In this document: positions 1 through 8,762 of the stretch, piece after piece | How the letters are laid out: each line of letters opens with the position of its first letter | How positions within the stretch are numbered: the stretch's first letter is position 1 | DNA from: Blautia hansenii DSM 20583 | GTDB taxonomy: Bacteria > Bacillota > Clostridia > Lachnospirales > Lachnospiraceae | Reading direction: 5' to 3' | Assembly (NCBI RefSeq): GCF_002222595.2 | Contig: NZ_CP022413.2 | Location: 566,501 to 630,500 of the forward strand | DNA: 64,000 nt | The notes under the pieces: model-generated | What the model saw: the letters and a program-made list of their open reading frames with translations, nothing else | Databases searched by the model: none | What the model was told of the DNA's origin: nothing | Program-made: the position numbers and the translations under genes

Positions 1-594
1 AAACGGTCATGGGCATTGGGGCAGGTGATTTACATTGTCAGCGCTTCGTTTCTTTATGTTATGTTTTTGCTTTTGATGTCTATATTGCCGTTAATCGGTC
101 ATGGGGAAATTGGAAGTGAATGGGGAAAAATTTGGGGAACATTGGCGAAAACAGATGCAGGAGTACAGTTCGGACTTTTGTTTTCTGTAACAGAATATAT
201 GATTAGTAATTATAGTCCTATATTTGCTTTGGCTGTAAGTGTATTGCTGGAATGGTGCTGTGTAAGCTGGTTAGGATTAATGATATACTTCTTGAATAAA
301 TTGACAGGGAAAACAGTGGGAACTTGTGTCGGAGCTTTTTTTGTATTGCTTGATATTTGTATTTCAAATGACTGGATGCCGTGGGCAAATCGTTTTTCTC
401 CGATTACGTTGGCGCAAATAAATGCTTATGCAGGAAGTAATCTAAAGTATCATATTACATTTCAGTATGGAATTGCATTTTTTATAATAGGCATTCTTGT
501 TTTGAGCGTTTTAAGTATTTTAGTAAATTATAAAGAAAAGGCAGAAAACCGGTTACAGAAGTTGGAGGTAAAATGGATACAGAAGCAACGATAG
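1..594 (+). CDS. ABC-2 type permease subunit, 5' partial
   Basis: This is the C-terminal part of an integral membrane protein cut by the window edge. The reading frame is open from base 1, so the TTG at 16 is not a real start. The visible part has about five hydrophobic segments and ends in a short basic cytoplasmic tail. It overlaps the following ABC ATPase gene by 22 bp, which suggests translational coupling and a permease/ATPase pair of the bacitracin or lantibiotic-immunity type. No catalytic motif is expected. The substrate cannot be told from this fragment. Confidence 0.7.
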   Translation, partial: KRSWALGQVIYIVSASFLYVMFLLLMSILPLIGHGEIGSEWGKIWGTLAKTDAGVQFGLLFSVTEYMISNYSPIFALAVSVLLEWCCVSWLGLMIYFLNKLTGKTVGTCVGAFFVLLDICISNDWMPWANRFSPITLAQINAYAGSNLKYHITFQYGIAFFIIGILVLSVLSILVNYKEKAENRLQKLEVKWIQKQR

Positions 595-1232
595 TAGTAG
601 AAAATCTTGATAAGCGATTTAAAAATCAGTCGGTATTAAAGAATGTAAATGTAAAATTTTCTAAAGGAAATATTTATGGAATTATTGGAAGAAATGGTTC
701 GGGAAAAACGATTTTATTGAAATGTATTTGTGGTTTTTTGAGACCAACAGCAGGTACTGTTTCTGTGAATAATAAAATTGTCGGACAAGATATTGATTTT
801 CCTCAGAAACTGGGGTTTATTATTGAAACACCGGGATTTCTGATGAATTATTCCGGATATAAAAATTTGAAATATTTGGCTTCTATACAGAAAAATATAG
901 ATGATGAAGGAATTAAAGAGTCTATGTCATTGGTTGGTTTAGATTCAGCGGATAAAAAACATGTAGGTAAATATTCTCTCGGAATGCGCCAACGTTTAGG
1001 GATAGCACAGGCGATTATGGAAAAACCGGATATTCTGATTTTAGACGAGCCAATGAACGGCTTAGATAAGAACGGAGTGCAGGAAATGAGGGAACTGTTT
1101 TTACAGATGAAATCGGAGGGGAAATTAATTCTTTTGACAAGTCATAATCATGAAGATATAGAAGTATTGTGTGATGAAGTTTACGAAATGGAAGATGGTA
1201 TACTTACAAAAAAACAAGGGGCAGTCGGCTAA
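573..1232 (+). CDS. ABC transporter ATP-binding protein (BcrA-like)
   Basis: This is a 219-residue stand-alone nucleotide-binding domain. Walker A reads GRNGSGKT near residue 40, the signature reads YSLGMRQRLG near residue 135, and Walker B reads ILILDEP. The Gln-to-Met change in the signature (LGMRQ instead of SGGQ) is typical of bacitracin/lantibiotic-type and ABC-2 ATPases. It is shorter than BcrA (about 300 residues) because it lacks the C-terminal extension. It overlaps the upstream permease gene and is the last gene of that operon, closed by a terminator. Its likely role is to energise peptide antibiotic export or immunity; the substrate is unknown. Confidence 0.9.
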   Translation: MDTEATIVVENLDKRFKNQSVLKNVNVKFSKGNIYGIIGRNGSGKTILLKCICGFLRPTAGTVSVNNKIVGQDIDFPQKLGFIIETPGFLMNYSGYKNLKYLASIQKNIDDEGIKESMSLVGLDSADKKHVGKYSLGMRQRLGIAQAIMEKPDILILDEPMNGLDKNGVQEMRELFLQMKSEGKLILLTSHNHEDIEVLCDEVYEMEDGILTKKQGAVG

Positions 1233-1260
1233 TATCGGTTTTTAGACTCTAAATCTTGAA

Positions 1261-1328
1261 AGTAAGAACCTCTCATAGAAATCCGCATTTTTCATGCCTG
1301 ATGTTCTGTGAGAGGTTCTTACTTTTTT
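1261..1328 (+). terminator. Intrinsic terminator
   Basis: A perfect 15-bp inverted repeat (1261-1275 with 1309-1323, AGTAAGAACCTCTCA) surrounds a 33-nt loop and is followed by a run of T on the plus strand. It ends the ABC operon. It also abuts the stop codon of the convergent lipoprotein gene and may act on both strands, although the minus-strand T-run is weak. Confidence 0.75.
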
Positions 1329-2103
1329 AGTTTACATAATCTTTCCAGATATATCCTTTCTGTCCTTCGAAATCGACTTCATACCAGCCGCTTCCGTCTA
1401 TGTTAGTAATCGTTACGGCCGCATCCGTATGTAAAGTTCCAAGGACTTCAGAACCGCTTTTTGGTTCGGAGCGAACATATACACTGCTTGCGATGGTAGT
1501 TTCTCTGGAGCCACCAACAGGAAATTCGCTGTCATCTGTATCGTCTTTCTTGTCATCTTCCTTGTCGTCTTTTTTATCATTTTCTTTTGGAGGGACTTTT
1601 TCATCAGGCTTTTCTTGTTTATCTTCCTGTTTCTCATCTTCTTGCTTTTTATCTTCCGGTTTTTCATCGACATCGTCCTCTTTGTCGTCTTCTTCTAAGA
1701 TGACAGGAGAGCCGGTACTGTTAGGAATACTTTCTTCTGCTTTTTCTGCCAGAGCCAGAACACTGGAATTGTCGTCGGTGGTAGTGATTTTTCTTATTTT
1801 TACTTTACTGGTATCGGTATCTTCAATGGCACCTACATACATAAGTGTTACTTCATTTCCGGGAATAATTCCGTTTTCTAAATCAAGCTGTGCTTTTTCG
1901 CAGTTATCGAAGGATAATTTTTTACCTTCAGAAGTCTCAATAGATATTTCTGTGCCGGTATAGGTGATTAAAGTTCCGCTCAAAGAAGAAGATACTGCGT
2001 CAAGTTCGGCTTCTTCAGCTTCTTGAGAGTTCTCCTCTTTTGTACATCCTGCGAAAGACAGGGCAGTTACTGATGCAAGTAATACAAGTAAAAATTTTTT
2101 CAT
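1327..2103 (-). CDS. Lipoprotein with acidic linker and C-terminal SH3-like domain
   Basis: The start is ATG at 2103, seven nt after an AGGAGGT. A TTG six bases upstream is too close to that site. The N-terminus is a lipoprotein signal with lipobox F-A-G-C, lipidated on Cys20. A roughly 100-residue globular part follows, then a linker of about 60 residues made almost only of Asp, Glu, Lys and Pro. The C-terminus (about 60 residues, with VYVRSEP and GYIWKDYVN) looks like a bacterial SH3b domain of the kind that binds cell wall. The likely role is a surface protein reaching through the wall; no enzymatic motif is visible. It lies 17 nt downstream of the MATE gene and is probably co-transcribed with it. 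Confidence 0.8.
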   Translation of the reverse strand: MKKFLLVLLASVTALSFAGCTKEENSQEAEEAELDAVSSSLSGTLITYTGTEISIETSEGKKLSFDNCEKAQLDLENGIIPGNEVTLMYVGAIEDTDTSKVKIRKITTTDDNSSVLALAEKAEESIPNSTGSPVILEEDDKEDDVDEKPEDKKQEDEKQEDKQEKPDEKVPPKENDKKDDKEDDKKDDTDDSEFPVGGSRETTIASSVYVRSEPKSGSEVLGTLHTDAAVTITNIDGSGWYEVDFEGQKGYIWKDYVN

Positions 2104-2120
2104 AAACAATACCTCCTGTG

Positions 2121-3488
2121 TTATGAATTTGCGCGTTTTTCTAAGTGTTTGTTAAATACCAGAAGAAAGCCTGCTGTTGCCATAAAAGCGGCAATTCCAT
2201 CTGCAATAGGCTGTGCATAGAAAGCACTTCGTGCGCCGAAGAAAATAGGAAGAAGGATGGTGAAAAGCATATAATCTCCCTTTCTGGCAAGAGAAAGGAA
2301 TAAAGCTGTCTTGCTTCTTCCAAGAGCTGTTAAACCATCCACAAATACATATTGAAAACTAAGTGGAATAATCATTAAAGTGAATACTCCAATTCCCCAT
2401 GTACAGAGCTCAAGCTGTAGAGGGTCTTTTGTGAAAATGTGGATGAAATACTGAGGTACAATACGGGAAAGTATAAACATTAAGGTAGTAAAGCAAAGGC
2501 AGAGAATTAAAATATATTTTTCTGCTTTTTTTACTCGTTTAATTTCTTTTGCTCCGTAATTATAACTCAGGATTGCCTGTGTACCACTGGAAATTCCCAG
2601 CATAGGGCCGGTAATCAGCATCATAAAGCTTTGAACAATGGTTGCACAGGTGATTAAAATATCTCCTTCTGAAGGGCCTCCGAATTTTTGCAGAACAGAG
2701 TTCATGACAATGATAATGACACTATCGGTGGAAAGTATCAGAAAAGGAGAAATTCCCAGTATTAAAATTTTTTGCACAATCACAGGTGAAAACGATTGCT
2801 TTTTCAGCAATGTAATTTTAATGGGTACTTTTTTGCCAATTAAAAACAAAAAGGCAAAAGTGCAAGATGCAAATTGTGCGATAACAGTGGCAATAGCAGC
2901 TCCGGCAACCTTCATATCCAGTAAGAAAATGAAGATAGGGTCCAGTACAATATTGGTAACAGCGCCGATTAAAACGGTAAGCATTCCTATAGCAGGAAAT
3001 CCCTGACAGGTAATAAAATAATTTAGCCCGATAGCCATAAGGGCAAAAAACGTTCCGGCAGTATAAATGGTAAGATAAGTATTTGCATAGGGGAAGGTTA
3101 CAGAGCTTGCGCCAAACCAGTTCAGCAGATATTTTTTACTTACTAGAAATAATATAGTCAGTACGGCAGAAAAAAGAACCAGCATAGCAAAGCTGTGGGC
3201 TAGAATAGATTCTGCCTGCTTTTTCCTTCCGGCGCCCATACGCATGGACATTAAAATGGAACCACCTAAACCAATAAGTGTACCAAAAGAGGTCAAAAGT
3301 GTAACAATAGGACCGCACACACCTACGCCGGCAAGGGCTGCATCTCCGATTTCTTTGATGTTTCCGATAAACATTCGGTCAATGATACTGTATAGAACAG
3401 TAACAAATTGTGCAATCATAGATGGAATTGCCAGTTTTAGAACCAGAATGGGAATTCGGTCTTTTCCTAAGTCTGTTTGATGTTTCAT
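2121..3488 (-). CDS. MATE family efflux transporter
   Basis: This is a 455-residue polytopic membrane protein with about 12 hydrophobic segments in two similar halves, the usual MATE size. The N-terminal stretch with IPSMIAQFVTVLYSIIDRMFIG and ALAGVGVCGP is characteristic of MepA/NorM-like multidrug and toxin exporters, which use a proton or sodium gradient to expel cationic drugs. The start is an ATG preceded by GAAGGAGAAG. It is divergent from the molybdenum hydroxylase operon and is followed closely by the lipoprotein gene. The substrate is not predictable. Confidence 0.93.
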   Translation of the reverse strand: MKHQTDLGKDRIPILVLKLAIPSMIAQFVTVLYSIIDRMFIGNIKEIGDAALAGVGVCGPIVTLLTSFGTLIGLGGSILMSMRMGAGRKKQAESILAHSFAMLVLFSAVLTILFLVSKKYLLNWFGASSVTFPYANTYLTIYTAGTFFALMAIGLNYFITCQGFPAIGMLTVLIGAVTNIVLDPIFIFLLDMKVAGAAIATVIAQFASCTFAFLFLIGKKVPIKITLLKKQSFSPVIVQKILILGISPFLILSTDSVIIIVMNSVLQKFGGPSEGDILITCATIVQSFMMLITGPMLGISSGTQAILSYNYGAKEIKRVKKAEKYILILCLCFTTLMFILSRIVPQYFIHIFTKDPLQLELCTWGIGVFTLMIIPLSFQYVFVDGLTALGRSKTALFLSLARKGDYMLFTILLPIFFGARSAFYAQPIADGIAAFMATAGFLLVFNKHLEKRANS

Positions 3489-3559
3489 TTCTCTTCTCCT
3501 TCATGGTTATCTGTACCTTGATTTTAATACGAATTAGAGAAAAAGAAAAGAGAAAAAGC

Positions 3560-3589
3560 TTGCTTCTCATAAAAAGCCTGTGTTATACT
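3560..3589 (+). promoter_or_regulatory. Promoter of the molybdenum hydroxylase operon
   Basis: There is a -35 TTGCTT at 3560-3565, an 18-nt spacer, and an extended -10 TGTTATACT with TATACT at 3584-3589. Transcription would start near 3596, about 60 nt before the FAD-subunit start codon and just before a terminator-like hairpin. Confidence 0.6.
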
Positions 3590-3614
3590 AAATTCATGGG
3601 AACACAACAAGGGG

Positions 3615-3638
3615 AGCACTGCGCAGGCAGTGCTTTTT
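3615..3638 (+). terminator. Terminator-like hairpin in the 5' leader (possible attenuator)
   Basis: AGCACTGC (3615-3622), loop GCAG, and GCAGTGCT (3627-3634) form a perfect 8-bp stem followed by TTTTT. It lies about 20 nt after the predicted transcription start and about 20 nt before the first start codon. No plus-strand gene upstream needs terminating, so it may attenuate the hydroxylase operon. Confidence 0.6.
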
Positions 3639-3658
3639 ATTATGATGAAGGAGCAGAC

Positions 3659-4477
3659 ATGTTAAAGATTAAAAATTATGTAAGACCTGAGAGTCTGGAA
3701 GAAGCGTATGAGCTGAACCAGAAAAAGTCCTCCTGTATTTTAGGAGGAATGTTATGGCTGAAAATGGGAAACAGAAATGTAGGAACAGCCATTGATTTAT
3801 CAAAGCTGGGACTGAATGAAATTAAAGAAACAGAAGAGGAATTTCAAATCGGGGCAATGACTTCTTTAAGAGAGCTGGAAGTACATAAAGGGCTGGCAGC
3901 GTATACAAACGGTGCAATGAAGGAAAGTCTTCGCCATATTGTAGGGGTACAGTTTCGAAATCGTGCTACCGTAGGAGGAAGTATTTTCGGCAGATACGGA
4001 TTTTCCGATGTGCTCACCATGTTTTTGGCAATGGATACAGAAGTGGAGCTTTACAAAAGAGGCCGTATCTCTTTAAAAGAATTTGCAGCAGAAAAGCCGG
4101 ACAGAGATATTTTGGTGCGTTTGATTGTAAAGAAAAAGCCTGCTCGCATGGCATATATCAGCCAGAGGAACAGCAGTACCGATTTTCCTGTACTGACCTG
4201 TGCAGTTTCCATAGAGGAAGACGGAAATGTAAAAGTGGCAGTGGGAGCTTGCCCTTTCAGAGCAAAACTGGTGGAGGATAAGGAAAATATTTTAAAAGGA
4301 TTTCTGAGTATGGAAGCTTCAGAAAAAGAAAAGGCAGCCTGCGACTTTGCCCTTTTTGCAAAAGAGCAGGTGAGAACAGCAGGAAATATGAGAGCTTCCA
4401 AGGAATACAGAAGTCTTCTTGTTCAGGTTTTGGTAAAAAGAGCGCTGTTAAAAGCAGGAGGGGAAAATGGAAATTAA
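3659..4477 (+). CDS. Molybdenum hydroxylase FAD-binding subunit (XdhB/CoxM type)
   Basis: The start is ATG at 3659, with AAGGAG five nt upstream; the longer open frame reaching into the divergent MATE promoter is not used. At 272 residues it is close to the usual size of stand-alone FAD subunits of xanthine dehydrogenase or CO dehydrogenase type enzymes. The motif RNRATVGGSIFGRYG matches the FAD pyrophosphate-binding region of the family. The subunit carries electrons from the iron-sulfur subunit to NAD or another acceptor. It overlaps the 2Fe-2S subunit gene by 11 bp, and all three subunits are clearly co-translated. The substrate (purine or another N-heterocycle) is not decided by this sequence. 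Confidence 0.9.
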   Translation: MLKIKNYVRPESLEEAYELNQKKSSCILGGMLWLKMGNRNVGTAIDLSKLGLNEIKETEEEFQIGAMTSLRELEVHKGLAAYTNGAMKESLRHIVGVQFRNRATVGGSIFGRYGFSDVLTMFLAMDTEVELYKRGRISLKEFAAEKPDRDILVRLIVKKKPARMAYISQRNSSTDFPVLTCAVSIEEDGNVKVAVGACPFRAKLVEDKENILKGFLSMEASEKEKAACDFALFAKEQVRTAGNMRASKEYRSLLVQVLVKRALLKAGGENGN

Positions 4478-4937
4478 ATTTAAGCTAAACGGAAAAGAAA
4501 TAAAGGCAGAAGCAGAGGCAGATACCATACTTTTGGATTTTTTAAGAGAACAGGGCTGTTACAGTGTAAAAAGAGGTTGTGAGACAGCAAACTGCGGCTT
4601 ATGTACGGTTTTGATGAATAAAAAGTCTGTGCTTTCCTGCTCCGTATTGGCGGTACAGGCAGACGGACAGGAAATTGTTACTTTAGAGGGAATGCAGAAG
4701 GAAGCCGAAGAATTCGGAGATTTTCTTGCAAATGAAGGCGCAGAGCAGTGCGGATTTTGCAATCCTGGCTTTATTATGAATGTATTTGCCATGTTGGAAG
4801 AAATCGAAGAGCCAACAGAAGAAGAAATTTTGGAATATCTGGCAGGAAATCTCTGTCGCTGTTCCGGATTTGTGGGACAGACCAGAAGTATTTTGAAATT
4901 TTTGAAATATAAGAAAGGGGGCAAAAAAGAAGCATGA
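4467..4937 (+). CDS. Molybdenum hydroxylase 2Fe-2S subunit
   Basis: This 156-residue protein has the two-domain layout of the small subunit of xanthine dehydrogenase-family enzymes. The N-terminal plant-ferredoxin-type domain carries CETANCGLC and a fourth Cys about a dozen residues later. The C-terminal helical domain carries CGFC and CRC (proximal cluster). These two 2Fe-2S clusters pass electrons from molybdenum to FAD. It overlaps the FAD-subunit gene upstream and shares an ATGA with the large-subunit gene downstream. All eight expected cysteines are visible. Confidence 0.94.
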   Translation: MEIKFKLNGKEIKAEAEADTILLDFLREQGCYSVKRGCETANCGLCTVLMNKKSVLSCSVLAVQADGQEIVTLEGMQKEAEEFGDFLANEGAEQCGFCNPGFIMNVFAMLEEIEEPTEEEILEYLAGNLCRCSGFVGQTRSILKFLKYKKGGKKEA

Positions 4938-7219
4938 GTTATGTAAATCAATCTGTACAGAAAAAAGATGCAAAGGCGTTGGTTACGGGGCAGCCGGTTT
5001 ATACAGATGATATCGCTCCGGCGGATTGTCTGATTGTCAAGGTGTTGCGAAGCCCTCACGCACATGCCATGATAGAAGAAATAAAAACAGATACAGCCAA
5101 GAAAGTTCCGGGAATTGCCTGTATTCTCACTTATGAGGACGTACCTCAAGAGCGTTTTACCATGGCGGGACAGACTTATCCTGAATTAAGTCCTTATGAC
5201 CGTTTGATTTTGGATAAGCATTTAAGATTTGTGGGAGATGCCGTAGCCATTGTAGCAGGGGAAAACGAGAAAGCTGTGGACAAGGCTTTAAAACTCATCA
5301 AAGTAAAATATGAGATTTTAGAGCCTGTATTGGATTTCCATAAAGCAAAGGACTGCGAAATTCTCATACATCCGGAAGAAAACTGGGAGGCAAAGGTTCC
5401 TGTGGGTGCAGACAATCACCGCAATCTCTGTGCATCCGGTGTGGAAAGCAAAGGCGATGTGGAAGCTCTTTTAAAGGAATGTAAATATGTGGTAGAGGGA
5501 ACGTATCATACAAAAGCAAATCAGCAGGCGATGATGGAAACCTTCCGTGCCTATACGTATTTGGATCATTTTGGCAGATTGAATGTCGTGGCGTCCACAC
5601 AGGTTCCTTTCCATATAAGAAGAATTTTAGGAAGAGCGCTGGGTATCGGCGCATCTAAGGTAAGAGTAATAAAACCACGTATCGGAGGAGGATTTGGAGC
5701 AAAGCAGACTTCTGTGGCAGAGGTATATCCGGCGATTGTGACCTTAAAAACAGGAAAGCCGGCTAAAATGATTTTCTCCCGCTATGAGTCTCAGATTTGT
5801 TCCTCTCCCCGTCATGAGATGGAAGTGAAAGTGCGTTTGGGAGCAGATGAAAAGGGCTTGTTAAGAGCCATTGACATTTATACGCTTTCCAATACAGGAG
5901 CTTACGGAGAGCATGGACCTACAACCGTAGGTTTATCCGCTCATAAACCGCTGGGCCTGTACCGAAATACACAGGCATATCGCTTTACTTATGATGTAGT
6001 ATATACAAATCACATGTCAGCAGGAGCGTATCGTGGATACGGTGCAACACAGGGGATTTTTGCGGTAGAGTCAGCCATTGACGAGCTGGCAGAAAAAATT
6101 GGCATGAACCCCATTGCTTTTCGAGAGTTAAACGTGTCAAGAGAAGGAGACGCTTTTGTAGGATATGACGGAAGTCCTGTGGTTACAAGCTGTACCTTGG
6201 ATAAATGTATTGAAAAAGCAAAAGAGATGATAGGCTGGGACAAAAAATATCCCTGCTATGAGACAAAAGACGGAAAAATCCGTGGCGTAGGGGCGGCTCT
6301 TGCTATGCAGGGTTCAGCCATTGCAGGCGTTGACGTAGGCGGTGCAACCATTAAGCTGGGAGAGGATGCTTCCTATACCTTAAGCCTTGGAGCTACGGAC
6401 ATGGGAACAGGCTGCGATACCATTCTGGCACAGATGGCGGCTGATATTTTAGAGACAAAGCTGGAAAATATCGTGGTATTCGGTGTTGATACAGATATTT
6501 CTCCTTACGACTCCGGCTCCTATGCTTCTGCAACCACCTATGTTACAGGAATGGCAGTGGCAGACGCCTGCAAAGAGCTTCGTGAGAAAATCAAGGAAAT
6601 CGGAGCAGAGATTTTAGGCGTTCCCGTACAGGAAACAGAATTTGACGGACAGAGAGTTTATACGCTGGATGGAGAAAGAGAAGTTTCCAAAGAGGAGATT
6701 GCGGTAAAAGGAACTTGCGGAAATAATCAGTCCCTTCATGTAACAGTCAACCGCTCCTCCAAAATTTCTCCGCCGCCGTTTATGGCAGGTATGGCAGAGG
6801 TGGAGATTGATAAAGAGACAGGAAGCATTGAAGTGGTAGACTACGTGGCAGTGGTAGACTGCGGAACACCTGTCAATCCAAATCTTGCCAGAGTACAGAC
6901 AGAGGGCGGTCTTGCACAGGGGATTGGAATGGCTTTATACGAAGATATCCAGTATAACGAAAAAGGACAGATGCGAAATAATTCCTTTATGCAGTATAAA
7001 ATTCCATGTCGACAGGATGTAAAGAAAATTCGTGTGGAATTTGCTCCAAGCTATGAAAAATCACATCCGTTCGGGGCAAAATCCATAGGAGAAATCGTTA
7101 TCAATACTCCGTGTCCGGCTATTGCCAATGCAGTTTACAATGCTGTGGGACTCCGCATAAAAGAAACGCCCATTACTCCTGAGAAAATAGCCATGGGATT
7201 ATTAGAAAATAAAATTTGA
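4934..7219 (+). CDS. Molybdenum hydroxylase large subunit (molybdopterin-binding)
   Basis: This 761-residue protein is the usual size for a separate Mo subunit. GGGFGAKQ near residue 250 is the molybdopterin-contacting loop, AYRGYGATQ is the family's conserved arginine motif, and IGEIVINTP near the C-terminus holds the glutamate expected to act as catalytic base. It would hydroxylate an aromatic heterocycle or aldehyde using water as the oxygen source. Cofactor maturation genes and typical purine-degradation partners are absent nearby. The genes that follow are an amino-acid permease and a peptidase, so the substrate remains open. Confidence 0.92.
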   Translation: MSYVNQSVQKKDAKALVTGQPVYTDDIAPADCLIVKVLRSPHAHAMIEEIKTDTAKKVPGIACILTYEDVPQERFTMAGQTYPELSPYDRLILDKHLRFVGDAVAIVAGENEKAVDKALKLIKVKYEILEPVLDFHKAKDCEILIHPEENWEAKVPVGADNHRNLCASGVESKGDVEALLKECKYVVEGTYHTKANQQAMMETFRAYTYLDHFGRLNVVASTQVPFHIRRILGRALGIGASKVRVIKPRIGGGFGAKQTSVAEVYPAIVTLKTGKPAKMIFSRYESQICSSPRHEMEVKVRLGADEKGLLRAIDIYTLSNTGAYGEHGPTTVGLSAHKPLGLYRNTQAYRFTYDVVYTNHMSAGAYRGYGATQGIFAVESAIDELAEKIGMNPIAFRELNVSREGDAFVGYDGSPVVTSCTLDKCIEKAKEMIGWDKKYPCYETKDGKIRGVGAALAMQGSAIAGVDVGGATIKLGEDASYTLSLGATDMGTGCDTILAQMAADILETKLENIVVFGVDTDISPYDSGSYASATTYVTGMAVADACKELREKIKEIGAEILGVPVQETEFDGQRVYTLDGEREVSKEEIAVKGTCGNNQSLHVTVNRSSKISPPPFMAGMAEVEIDKETGSIEVVDYVAVVDCGTPVNPNLARVQTEGGLAQGIGMALYEDIQYNEKGQMRNNSFMQYKIPCRQDVKKIRVEFAPSYEKSHPFGAKSIGEIVINTPCPAIANAVYNAVGLRIKETPITPEKIAMGLLENKI

Positions 7220-7248
7220 CAAAAATTTGACGCTTTTAAAGGTATAAT
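7216..7248 (+). promoter_or_regulatory. Possible promoter of the permease gene
   Basis: A perfect -10 TATAAT lies at 7243-7248 between the hydroxylase and permease genes. The nearest -35-like boxes are TTGACA at 7216 (spacer 21) and TTGACG at 7227 (spacer 10). Neither spacing is ideal, so only the -10 is convincing. Confidence 0.35.
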
Positions 7249-7290
7249 GAGAAATCGCTAAAAAATTATTAGAAACAAGGAGAAGAAGTG

Positions 7291-8700
7291 ATGAATAACC
7301 ACAAAAGCGAAAAGAAAATCATGTGGTACAGCCTTGCTTTTATGGCCTTTTCAACAGTATGGGGATTTGGAAATGTTATTAACGGCTTTTCTGAATACGG
7401 CGGATTAAAAGCAATTGTTTCATGGGCATTAATTTTTGCCATTTATTTTGTACCATATGCGTTAATGGTTGGTGAAATGGGGAGTGCTTTCAAAGAAGCA
7501 GGCGGCGGTGTAAGCTCCTGGATTTTGGAAACAATCGGACCTAGAATGGCTTATCTGGCAGGATGGACCTACTGGATTGTGCATATGCCATATATTTCAC
7601 AGAAGCCAAACGGCGCAGTTATTGCAACAAGCTGGGCAATCTTCAGAGATGCACGTATCAGTCAGATGGATGTAAAGTTAATGGCAGTTATCTGTCTTGC
7701 ATTATTCCTGTTTGCTGTGTGGGTTGCATCTAAGGGAATTGGCGTTTTAAACAAACTGACATCTCTTGCAGGCTCTACAATGTTTATCATGTCTATTCTT
7801 TTCATCATTATGATGATTGCTGCACCTGCAATTACAGGAGCAGACGTAATGGACATTGAATGGTCAGTAGAAACCTTCATGCCTACATTTGACAGTAAGT
7901 TCTTCTTGAACCTGTCTATTCTGGTATTTGCTGTAGGCGGATGTGAAAAGATTTCACCTTATGTAAATAAGATGAAAAATCCTGCAAAGGACTTCTCAAG
8001 AGGTATGATTACACTTGCCATCATGGTTACTGTATGTGCGGTATTGGGAACAATCTCATTAGGAATGATGTTTGACTCCAACAATATCCCACCGGACCTT
8101 ATGACAAACGGTGCTTACTATGCATTCCAGAAATTAGGTGAATATTACCATGTGGGTGATTTCTTCGTAGTAGTTTATGCTCTGACAAATTTAATCGGAC
8201 AGTTTGCAGTTTTAATTCTGTCTATTGATGCGCCTCTGCGTATGCTCTTAGACAGTGCAGATGATAACTATATTCCAAAAGCTATGTTTAAACAGAATAA
8301 ACACGGCACTTATACAAATGGACATAAATTAGTTATGGTTATCGTATCTTTACTGATTATCGTTCCTGCATTTGGTATTGAAAGTGTAGACGTATTAGTA
8401 AAATGGCTTGTAAAAGTAAACTCTGTATGTATGCCTCTGCGTTACCTTTGGGTATTCGTTGCATATATTGCATTGAAGAAAGCAGGAGACAAATTCCATG
8501 CAGAATATCGTTTTGTTAAAAATAAAACTGTTGGTATTATCTTTGGTGTATGGTGCTTTGCATTCACAGCATTTGCCTGCATCGGTGGCATTTACTCAGA
8601 AGATCCATTCCAGTTAGTAATGAACATTGTAACTCCATTCGTATTAATCGGACTTGGATTTATCATGCCAATTATTGCAAAACGTTCTAAAAACAAATAA
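7291..8700 (+). CDS. APC family amino-acid permease (YjeM/glutamate-GABA antiporter-like)
   Basis: The start is ATG at 7291, with AAGGAG eight nt upstream; a GTG immediately before it is less likely. The 469-residue product has about 12 hydrophobic segments. Its N-terminal TVWGFGNVINGF resembles the unwound first helix of APC transporters, and EAGGGVSSW follows in TM2-3, as in the amino-acid:GABA antiporter branch. It would exchange or import amino acids across the membrane. It is followed by an aminopeptidase gene after a hairpin, which fits peptide/amino-acid use. The exact substrate is unknown. Confidence 0.85.
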   Translation: MNNHKSEKKIMWYSLAFMAFSTVWGFGNVINGFSEYGGLKAIVSWALIFAIYFVPYALMVGEMGSAFKEAGGGVSSWILETIGPRMAYLAGWTYWIVHMPYISQKPNGAVIATSWAIFRDARISQMDVKLMAVICLALFLFAVWVASKGIGVLNKLTSLAGSTMFIMSILFIIMMIAAPAITGADVMDIEWSVETFMPTFDSKFFLNLSILVFAVGGCEKISPYVNKMKNPAKDFSRGMITLAIMVTVCAVLGTISLGMMFDSNNIPPDLMTNGAYYAFQKLGEYYHVGDFFVVVYALTNLIGQFAVLILSIDAPLRMLLDSADDNYIPKAMFKQNKHGTYTNGHKLVMVIVSLLIIVPAFGIESVDVLVKWLVKVNSVCMPLRYLWVFVAYIALKKAGDKFHAEYRFVKNKTVGIIFGVWCFAFTAFACIGGIYSEDPFQLVMNIVTPFVLIGLGFIMPIIAKRSKNK

Positions 8701-8707
8701 GAACAAC

Positions 8708-8736
8708 AGTGCCCGGCTCTGAGGAGTACGGGCACT
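8708..8736 (+). other. Intercistronic stem-loop
   Basis: AGTGCCCG (8708-8715) pairs with CGGGCACT (8729-8736) around a 13-nt loop, between the permease stop and the aminopeptidase ribosome-binding site. No T-run follows, so it is more likely an mRNA-stability element than a terminator. Confidence 0.5.
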
Positions 8737-8762
8737 CTGTATATAAGATAAGGAGGAAAAAT

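Noticed and set aside
1400..1963. Open frame on the plus strand opposite the lipoprotein gene, rich in Ser/Phe/Leu
   Set aside because: It is the mirror of the acidic Asp/Glu/Lys linker on the other strand. It has no ribosome-binding site and no domain pattern.
7216..7248. Strong promoter before the APC permease
   Set aside because: Both TTGAC boxes have wrong spacing to the TATAAT (21 and 10 nt), so only a weak call was kept.
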